In this document: positions 57,982 through 64,000 of the stretch, piece by piece
Layout of the letters: each line of letters opens with the position of its first letter
How positions within the stretch are numbered: position 1 is the stretch's first letter
From: Bin87 sp965219925
GTDB taxonomy: Bacteria > Chloroflexota > Dehalococcoidia > Lucifugimonadales > UBA3495
NCBI GenBank assembly: GCA_965219925.1
Contig: OZ244795.1
Location: 3,348,001-3,412,000, forward strand
DNA length: 64,000 bases
Reading direction: 5' to 3'
The notes under the pieces: model-generated
The model's input: only the letters and a program-made list of their open reading frames with translations
Told to the model about the DNA's origin: nothing
Databases searched by the model: none
Made by a program: the position numbers and the translations under genes

Positions 57982-60456
57982 CTACGGCTCCCCGCCCACC
58001 GAGGGGTCCGCCCATTGGACGATTCCCCGCGTTCCCAAGTCCTCGATCTCCTGGTCGTCGTACCCGATTTCCCGAAGTAGGGGCTTGGTGTGCTGGCCGA
58101 TTTGGATGGAGGTTCGGTAGAGTCCCGGAGTCAGGGACAATTCGACCAACCCGCCGTAACGGAGGTACTTTCCGACATACGGGTGCTCCACCTCAACGCT
58201 CAGAGCATTCGCCTTGGCGTGGGGATGATCCGCATAAAACTCTCCTTCCAGAGCTTCATCGGCCCGGACACAGCCGATGTCCGCCTTGATTAGCAACTCT
58301 TCCCATTCGGCAGCGGTACGCCCGGCGAGGATAGCCGAGATCTCGGTGACCAGGGCTTCGTCATTGGCCTGTCGCGCCTCTGGAGTAGAGAAGCGGCGAT
58401 CGGCCAGGAGTTCTCCCCGTTGCACAGTGCGGCAGAATGTTTCCCACTCGTCCTGAAACAGACAACCCAGGAACACCCACCCTTCCCGGCAGCGGTACAG
58501 ACGGTACAGGGCATGAAGGCCATGAATCTCTTCGTCGGGCATGGCAATGGGAGGGCGGTTTGCGTGGTCGTAATACTCATCGGCGTTAGTCCAGGCATTG
58601 GCGTTGAGCATGGTGATATGGACGGGCTGGCCTTTACCGGTGAGGTCTCGCGCCCGGAGGCCCAGGATGATGCCCGTGGCCACAGCCGGGGACGTGTTTT
58701 GGTCCGGTCCCCAGTTGGATTTCATGAGCCAGCGGGTCGCCTCAACGGTCTCCTCAATATCCATGACCTGTTCCGTAGGAGCGGGCATGCCCCGGCCCAT
58801 CTGCCGCATGGCGCCGCCCATGATAGCGCCGGGAATGGGATGGGCGCCCGGCCGGCGCGCGTGTACCCCGTTTTCGCCATAGGTCCCCATCCAGACATGG
58901 ACCAGGCGGGGATTGATCTTCAGGCAGGTCTCCCAATCGACCTGGAGACGCTCCGGAACGCCGAGGCGAAAGTTGTGCGAGAGAACATCGGCCCTGGCGA
59001 TGAGCTTATGGACGATCTCTTTGCCCTCAGGGGTCTGAAGGTCAACCTGGATGCCTTCCTTGCCAGCGTAGGTCCGTGGGTCGGCCACTGCCTGTGCAGT
59101 GGAACGCCGCCCTTCATCCAATCGCCTATCGGTGGCGTCGATCTTAATGACCCGTGCCCCAAGGTCTGCCAAAAGGGAGGCGCCGTAGGGCCCGGCCTGG
59201 ATTGTCGCCAGGTCCAGGATGGTGACCCCTGACAGGGGGTGGGCGGCCACATCGGCGCCATTCGCCTCAGGCAAACCACCGCTTACGGCCACGGACTGCT
59301 GCCGCCGGCGTCCCAGCACTTCGGCGTTGTGCTGTCCCACATCAGGGGCTGGTCCGCTTGGCTCTCCCGGCGTGTCCTTGAAATCCACGAGGGGGGCCAG
59401 GGTCCGCATAGGGCCCACGCGAGGATCATTGATCGTTACCACTGTACCGTTGGAGACCACCGCAGGATGATCCATGGCCTGGACGCTGTTACGATAGGGC
59501 TCAGCGGCGATGTCGCCGTCCTGGAGATAAATCTCCATCCATTCGTCGGCGGTCTTCTCCAACTGCTTCTTCAGTATCTCCCGGCGCAGGAGCTCTCGGT
59601 TCTCCAGGTCAATGGCGGGAACTTTCTCAAACCGCTCGTCCTCGAGCAGGTTTCCAAGGCCAATGGCCTTGAGATGCCCCTGGATGTGCGGGACCCTCTG
59701 ATTGGCGTGTTGGAGCCATGTGCCGTCCTTGGTCCGCACGGGAACGTATCCTATGGAGGAGAGGCCTCGGGCGCCGCCGGGTCTCCCGGGAAACCGCTCC
59801 GGGTCCCTGCGCCGGAGCTGCATATTCACCAGTCCACCGTCACCGACATTGTTGTCGTGGGGAGAAGCCAGGGTCTGGACAATGCTGGTCTGGACCCATT
59901 GCCCACGCCCGCATAGGTCCCGCACGCGGAGGGCGCCAAGGATCCCGCGCACTGCAGCCTGGCTGGCGTGCCAGCTACCGGTGTACACCGCCGAATACAC
60001 TGGGCCTTCCCGGTTAGGCTGTCCCTGCAAGTTGAGCATTCGGCCTGCTTTGGCCGCAACGACACCCTCGTACCCTTTCACCCGGCGGAGTGGGCCTTTT
60101 TGCCCAAAGCCCGTGATGGAGCAGTAGACCAGCCGCGGGTAAAGTTGCGACAGGGTGTCATACGCCAACCCCCAGTCGGCCATGTCTCCGGGACGGAAGG
60201 ACTCTACCAGAACATCAGCCCCGGCGGCTAACTGGATGGCTTGCTCGCGGCCCTCTGTAGTGCGGAGATCCAGCACAATGCCTTTTTTTCCGCGGTTCCA
60301 TGAAATCCAGGCGGGCTGAAAGCGGAAAGGATCTCCGCCGGGAGGTTCAACCTTGATCACCTCGGCCCCGTAGTCGGCCATTACCAAGGTGCAGATGGCC
60401 CCTGGCATCCCCAATGAGAAATCCAGGACGGTTAGGCCTGTACATGGTCCTGCCAC
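57982..60456 (-). CDS. Double-length family III CoA-transferase (two CaiB/BaiF units)
   Basis: The 824-residue protein holds two complete CaiB/BaiF domains. The first (residues 1-385) starts GLTVLDFSLGMPGAICTLVM; the second (from about 405) starts PLSGVTILDLATIQAGPYGA. The catalytic Asp normally lies about ten residues before the GILxAL helix. In the second unit it is present (D583 in WGPDQNTSPAVATGIILGL). In the first it is replaced by Ser161 (YTGSWHASQAAVRGILGAL). One unit is therefore probably catalytic and the other structural, replacing the usual homodimer. The acid substrate is not known. Confidence 0.9.
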   Translation of the reverse strand: MAGPCTGLTVLDFSLGMPGAICTLVMADYGAEVIKVEPPGGDPFRFQPAWISWNRGKKGIVLDLRTTEGREQAIQLAAGADVLVESFRPGDMADWGLAYDTLSQLYPRLVYCSITGFGQKGPLRRVKGYEGVVAAKAGRMLNLQGQPNREGPVYSAVYTGSWHASQAAVRGILGALRVRDLCGRGQWVQTSIVQTLASPHDNNVGDGGLVNMQLRRRDPERFPGRPGGARGLSSIGYVPVRTKDGTWLQHANQRVPHIQGHLKAIGLGNLLEDERFEKVPAIDLENRELLRREILKKQLEKTADEWMEIYLQDGDIAAEPYRNSVQAMDHPAVVSNGTVVTINDPRVGPMRTLAPLVDFKDTPGEPSGPAPDVGQHNAEVLGRRRQQSVAVSGGLPEANGADVAAHPLSGVTILDLATIQAGPYGASLLADLGARVIKIDATDRRLDEGRRSTAQAVADPRTYAGKEGIQVDLQTPEGKEIVHKLIARADVLSHNFRLGVPERLQVDWETCLKINPRLVHVWMGTYGENGVHARRPGAHPIPGAIMGGAMRQMGRGMPAPTEQVMDIEETVEATRWLMKSNWGPDQNTSPAVATGIILGLRARDLTGKGQPVHITMLNANAWTNADEYYDHANRPPIAMPDEEIHGLHALYRLYRCREGWVFLGCLFQDEWETFCRTVQRGELLADRRFSTPEARQANDEALVTEISAILAGRTAAEWEELLIKADIGCVRADEALEGEFYADHPHAKANALSVEVEHPYVGKYLRYGGLVELSLTPGLYRTSIQIGQHTKPLLREIGYDDQEIEDLGTRGIVQWADPSVGGEP

Positions 60457-61003
60457 GGTTCATCTCCCCCTTCAGTTGTATGGGTTCTAGTTTGGCCAGA
60501 CAGCTGGCCTATCCCTTCGGTACACAACTGTCTTTCCAGCAAGTTTACAGGATGTACTTGGTTCAGGATTGCCCAATTCGCAGCCCAAGCCAGCTGGCGA
60601 GACTGAGTATGCAGCCCACTGAAGATGCGCGTCAACCTCATTCATGCCGGACGGCCTTCTCGAACCCTCCCGTATCAGTGCCGCTCTATAAGTTGACGGG
60701 ATCAGCAACTATTTTTTGGGTTAGTGGTGTCGTGTGTTGGAAGACGGAGACCTTTTGTCCGGAGGCTTGGAGTCATCGTTAGCTGCGCCTCGGACCGAGG
60801 CTGGCTGGACTTGCGTCAGCCTTGTCGTTGGAGCCGTTCCGGTGCTTGCGGTTTTGGTTTTCCGCGGCAGGTGGGCTAGCAGACCAGCATCCTTGAAATG
60901 ACGGGTGGAATGACAGATTGCCCGGCGATTGTTTGCGTAAGCCCGGTATGTCCGGTCAAAGACCCTGTACCAATCAACTCATCATTACAAAGATTTCGGA
61001 CTA
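60457..61003. other. Intergenic region without supported genes
   Basis: About 550 bases between the CoA-transferase start and the second IS630 copy. No frame has convincing coding character and no tRNA or known regulatory motif is seen. It probably holds the CoA-transferase promoter. Confidence 0.5.
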
Positions 61004-62248
61004 CTAAACTGAAGCCAAGGTGAAATCTACATTTGCAGTGCGGACGGTGTCGGCTGGAGAGCTGCCAAACAATACGTCTGCGCGTGCTTGCAGCACGGTA
61101 CGGCAGCGGCTCTTGACTTCCTCCCAACGGCTGGACAGGCGGGCGAAAAAGTCGCCCACCTTCTCTTGCACCACGGCAAGGGTGCCCAGGCCCGGTTGGC
61201 GGTCGCCTCCTGACGTGCCCAGCCCCAAATGGCTTCGTCAGCATTGAAATCGGGACTATAGCTGGGCAGCGCCTGCCCAGTGCTTGACACGGGGTTCACC
61301 AGGCGCAGGTTCAAGCCGGGCGTGGCCAGATAAGCCCTTACCGCGTCGCCCCAATGAGCTGGCGAATTGTCCCAGATCACCGTCAGCAGTTCGGTGTGCC
61401 GCGCCCGCAGCTGACGCAGGAAGGCGGCTGAGGTAGCGACCCCCGCATCGGGGTGCGGGGCGGTGGTTGTGACCTGTTGCCCGCCAGTTCCATCACCTCC
61501 ACCTCACCGGTTTCCAGACACACCGCCGAGTAGTAGCTGGCCCCGTATCAAGTACGGGGTGACGTTCCTTCTCCCCACGGCGTGGGCTGGTGGAGTCCAT
61601 CAGGGCCGGTTCGCCTTTCAGCACCCACTTGCCCCGCAGATCAGCATCCGCCCGAAAGTGGGCCTCGTCAGCAAAGAATATCTTGGCCCCAGTTCGTCGG
61701 GCCGCCTCTGTCAGCGCGACATACTCTGCCACAAAGGCTTCCCGCCGCACCGGGTCCACCTTGACCAACCGCTTCTTGGGGCGCTTCAGCACAAACCCCA
61801 ACCGATGCAGGTAGTAACGTCACCCCGTACTTGATACGGGGTCAGCCTGTTGCTCCCCGTCCAGCGCGGGGGGAACCACCACTCTGTTCAAAAACCAGCG
61901 CCTTGGGGCCGCCCTCCGCGAATGCCCATACCATTGACCAACGGTATGGGCATCCCGTTCCAACGCCTGCGCCACCGCCGCTGTCCTCCAACCCCCGTGT
62001 CGCGGCACGGGGCAGGCTCTGCGCCAGCAGCCACACCGCGTGCCACCTTTCCCGCTCCCGGGGCGTCGGCGCTCGGTACATCCGTTGCCGCACCTCAGCC
62101 TCGTCCATGCGCTACCGCTCCAGCAGCGCCCGCATCTCCGTCATGCCCAACAGCAACCCCCACTCGGATTTCCTGATCTTTTCCGGCTATCTCGACCGCC
62201 CCTGTCTTATCCCAAACCTATGCGAGTTTCACCTTGGCTTTGGTTTAG
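61004..62248 (-). mobile_element. IS630-family insertion sequence, decayed copy 2
   Basis: The ends are CTAAACTGAAGCCAAGG and CCTTGGCTTTGGTTTAG, flanked on both sides by TA (61002-61003 and 62249-62250), the IS630 target duplication. The inside is homologous to copy 1 at 46063-47344. It additionally contains several short palindromes at 61441-61460, 61543-61568, 61822-61842 and 61992-62012 that break the transposase frame. Confidence 0.9.
61027..62108 (-). pseudogene. IS630-family transposase, broken (copy 2)
   Basis: Three separate frames carry the conserved parts: HTH region (PTPRERERWHAVWLLAQSLP), the first catalytic Asp in IFFADEAHFRADADLRGKWV, the second in MIWDNSPAHWGDAV, and YSPDFNADEAIWGWARQEAT. 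In contrast to copy 1, the Asp and the Trp codon are intact. The frame is destroyed by palindromic insertions and by loss of about 200 bases between the N-terminal and middle parts. A 30-bp in-frame palindrome (61271-61300) is shared with copy 1. Confidence 0.88.
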
Positions 62249-62298
62249 TATTGTTTCAAAGTCATCAACAAAGGGATAAACATGTCGATTAAAAGGGA

Positions 62299-62323
62299 AA
62301 TACCTACTCAAAGTAGGTATTTT
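62299..62323 (-). terminator. Terminator after tRNA-Trp
   Basis: TACCTACT and AGTAGGTA form a perfect 8-bp stem around three to four bases, followed on the minus strand by TTTCCCTTTT. It lies directly after the tRNA-Trp 3' end. Confidence 0.75.
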
Positions 62324-62327
62324 TTGG

Positions 62328-62398
62328 CACCGGCGGAAGGAATCGAACCCACACCTTCGGTTTTGGAGACCGATGCGCTACCACTACACCACGCCGGT
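62328..62398 (-). tRNA. tRNA-Trp (CCA)
   Basis: On the minus strand the acceptor ACCGGCG pairs with CGCCGGT, the discriminator is G and CCA is encoded (62325-62327). The anticodon loop CTCCAAA lies between ATCGGT and ACCGA, giving anticodon CCA. The T loop is GTTCGATTCC. A terminator follows at 62299-62323. Confidence 0.95.
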
Positions 62399-62451
62399 GC
62401 GTGCTTAAGATTGTAGCAACCGGGCGTTATCCCTGCAACCGATGGGCTACC

Positions 62452-62650
62452 CTCACGTGTACCCGCTTTGTCATTGCGCCCCCGTACTCGATGCGGGGGT
62501 TGGCAATCTCGTCGCCGTAGCAATAGTGGTTTGCCGAGGTGTGTTCAATCTCAACGGGATTGCCACGTGGTTCGGCAGGCTCACCATGAGCGGCTGCGCT
62601 CCTCGCAATGACAGGGGTCCTTTGACAGGCTCAGGACGAGCGGGGGATTC
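62452..62650. repeat. CATTGCGAG-family repeat with two nested modules, copy 7
   Basis: The left arm CTCACGTGTACCCGCTTTGTCATTGCG is interrupted by CCCCCGTACTCGATGCGGGGG, then the normal TGGCAATCTCG and loop follow. In the right arm, after ATTGCCACG, the sequence TGGTTCGGCAGGCTCACC ATGAGCGG is inserted before CTGCGCTCCTCGCAATGACA resumes. A TTTGACAGGCTCAGGACGAG module follows. One repeat thus carries two others inside it. Confidence 0.88.
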
Positions 62651-62770
62651 CGTTGTTGCGATGCTGTGTCCCACGGGGCGATTCAGCCAGCCCGACCAGA
62701 AGTAGACGATTACGAACAGGATGATCAACGCCAGGATGGTGCCAATCACCAGACATCCATAGCGGGCCAT
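62471..62770 (-). CDS. Small membrane protein with repeat-encoded tail
   Basis: The first 40 or so residues form a membrane helix with flanking charges (MARYGCLVIGTILALIILFV, then IVYFWSGWLNRPVGHS). From about residue 44 on the frame runs through palindromic repeat DNA (RPEPVKGPLSLRGAQPLMVS), so the tail is almost certainly not native. The original protein was probably about 45-50 residues. It starts 23 bases after the CocE-like gene ends and is co-directional. Function unknown. Confidence 0.5.
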   Translation of the reverse strand: MARYGCLVIGTILALIILFVIVYFWSGWLNRPVGHSIATTESPARPEPVKGPLSLRGAQPLMVSLPNHVAIPLRLNTPRQTTIATATRLPTPASSTGAQ

Positions 62771-62793
62771 CGCTTACTGACTCGCCGGCCTGG

Positions 62794-64000
62794 TCAGGCG
62801 GGAATAACGGGCAAGCGCAAACGTGACGGATATTGCCCGTTGTGATGAATGGTTTGCACGGCTGGCACGCTGTCGGTGGAGGCCCAGGGATCCGCCCCGA
62901 TGTTGAAGTTGCGGTCGAACCGCGGGAAGTTGCTGCTGCTGATCTCCAGGCGGATGCGATGGCCGGCTTTGAACACGTTGCTGGTGGCCACCAGGTCAAT
63001 GTTGTACTCGTGGGCGACGCCGGGCGTAACGGGGTGGGACTCATCAGTGCCGCTGCGGTATCGCGCGCGGATGATGCCGTCGGTAAGGTTGCGCGCCGAG
63101 CCGCACGGATCCACATCCACCAGCTTGGCAGTGAAATCGGTATCGGCGGCAGAGGTCGCGGCGTGCAGCGTAAGGGTAACCGGCCCGGTAACCTCGACAT
63201 CGGCCGCGAGGGTCGGCGTCGTGTAGCACAGCACGTCGCTGCGACCCTCCAACTCCTGCTGGTCATATGCGCCGCCGGGCACGAAAGACGGGCCGCAGCA
63301 CAGCGGGCCGCCCCGGGTTGGAACCGGGTCGCGGGGATCATACAGGAACACGTCGGGCGATTCTTCACCCGCGGCATCGGTGGACAGGACGCCATCGCCG
63401 GCCTGGGTATTGGCCCGACCGCCGCTGTGCAAGTAGTAGTCGGTGAACCGGGTTCGAGCCAACGGCCATTCCTGTTCGTCGCGCCAACTGTTGTCACCCA
63501 TCACGAAGATGCGAACCGGAGGATCGGCGTCGGCGCCATTCTGCTCGCCCTTTAGCCAGTAATCGAACCATCGTAGCTGCACGCCGTCGGTGTCGATGGC
63601 CGGCCCGGAAGCGCCCAGGCCAAAGAAGTAGTCGCCCGACATTTCGGCAAACGGGCCGTGGTGCCAGGGGCCAACAATGAGGCGCTGTCCTGCGCGTGCG
63701 GTGGCGTCGGCGGCCTGTTTCCGCATACCAACGAAATTGCGGAGAGTGCCCAACAGGAAAATATCGTGCCACCCGCCCACATGCAGCGCCGGCGTGGTGA
63801 TATGCGGGTAGTGGTCCTCAATGCGCCAGCGCTTCCAGTAATCGTCGCTGGACGAGTGCCGAATCCAGTCGTAAAAATAGTCCGCCAGCGGCGCTTTGAG
63901 ATGCGGCAACTCCACGATGGGTTGTTGACGCATAGTGCAGTCCAATTGGTTGAAAGCTTCCAGGAGCCCGGCGCGGGCGCCTTCGGGGACGTCGTGGCGG
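62794..64000 (-). CDS. CocE/NonD-family hydrolase, N-terminus cut by window
   Basis: The frame is open to the window edge; the visible part (about 400 residues) is the middle and C-terminal portion. It contains ITTPALHVGGWHDIFLLGTL and RLIVGPWHHGPFAEMSGDYF, the acidic and His regions of the CocE/NonD alpha/beta-hydrolase catalytic triad. It also has the PWxHG-type WHHGPF. A C-terminal jelly-roll domain follows (LAADVEVTGPVTLTLHAATS, HRIRLEISSSNFPRFDRNFN). The nucleophile Ser lies in the missing N-terminal part. Members cleave esters or N-acyl bonds, such as cocaine esterase or glutaryl-7-ACA acylase, or X-Pro peptides. Confidence 0.9.
   Translation of the reverse strand, partial: RHDVPEGARAGLLEAFNQLDCTMRQQPIVELPHLKAPLADYFYDWIRHSSSDDYWKRWRIEDHYPHITTPALHVGGWHDIFLLGTLRNFVGMRKQAADATARAGQRLIVGPWHHGPFAEMSGDYFFGLGASGPAIDTDGVQLRWFDYWLKGEQNGADADPPVRIFVMGDNSWRDEQEWPLARTRFTDYYLHSGGRANTQAGDGVLSTDAAGEESPDVFLYDPRDPVPTRGGPLCCGPSFVPGGAYDQQELEGRSDVLCYTTPTLAADVEVTGPVTLTLHAATSAADTDFTAKLVDVDPCGSARNLTDGIIRARYRSGTDESHPVTPGVAHEYNIDLVATSNVFKAGHRIRLEISSSNFPRFDRNFNIGADPWASTDSVPAVQTIHHNGQYPSRLRLPVIPA

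Noticed and set aside
62308..62523. 71-codon minus-strand ORF across tRNA-Trp
   Set aside because: It reads through the tRNA and repeat DNA, so it is not a gene.
1944..62611. CRISPR array, because of many copies of CATTGCGAG...
   Set aside because: Copies are dispersed kilobases apart, internally palindromic and without regular spacers; no cas genes are present.

Overview
The window looks like a stretch of a GC-rich Chloroflexota genome, probably Dehalococcoidia or SAR202-like. That assignment is an inference from the gene mix: family III CoA-transferases, an LLM-class flavin oxidoreductase, Thr/Pro-rich lipoprotein linkers, a TTC38-type TPR protein, a thrC-NIL-MoaD cluster and peptide-type ABC transporters. 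No ribosomal marker is present to confirm it. Both ends are cut: a membrane cytochrome c at the left edge and a CocE/NonD hydrolase at the right edge.

Layout. 0-9 kb holds small housekeeping and exported-protein units on the minus strand: a kinase-like protein, a SIMPL lipoprotein, a beta-lactamase-like/HtrA/DUF952 operon, FmdB and SCP2-like genes, a PaREP1 protein, TrmO and a hydrolase. 10-14 kb holds comEA-comEC and RNase PH. 14.2-16 kb is a complete-looking restriction-modification pair with a NotI-family nuclease and a Dam-type methylase. 16-27 kb has an M16 protease, a PPOX flavoprotein, a PEPCK-like P-loop protein, malate synthase, a 5'-3' exonuclease and a TPR protein. 27.7-34.6 kb is an acyl-CoA operon. 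Its B12-dependent mutase carries the active-site residues of 2-hydroxyisobutyryl-CoA mutase rather than methylmalonyl-CoA mutase, and the two mutase subunit genes are separated by a histidine-kinase-type ATPase and a STAS-like protein. 34.8-36.8 kb is a second DNA-methyltransferase locus. 37-41.7 kb has an orphan HigA-type antitoxin, an LLM oxidoreductase, a frameshifted RelA/SpoT-domain gene and the thrC-NIL-MoaD cluster.

42.4-47.8 kb is an accessory region next to tRNA-Ser(CGA): a broken integrase, a three-gene exported-protein cassette, and a decayed IS630-family element sitting inside another ORF. 47.9-60.5 kb returns to metabolism: a MidA-like methyltransferase, a thiolase/DUF35 pair, an oligopeptide-type ABC transporter with two duplicated binding proteins, a small HAD protein and a double-length CoA-transferase. 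61-62.4 kb has a second decayed IS630 copy and tRNA-Trp(CCA).

The most striking structural theme is the density of small palindromic repeats. At least four core types occur: 'CATTGCGAG', 'TTCGACAGGCTCAGGACGAGC', 'CCCTCTCCC' and 'CCCGTATCAAGTACGGGG'/'TTCCCGCGAAAGCGGGAA'. Different cores share the same outer arm (CAGGGCCTTT...), some cores are nested inside others, and comparison of the two IS630 copies shows one core as a clean 26-bp insertion. These behave like modular miniature mobile elements.
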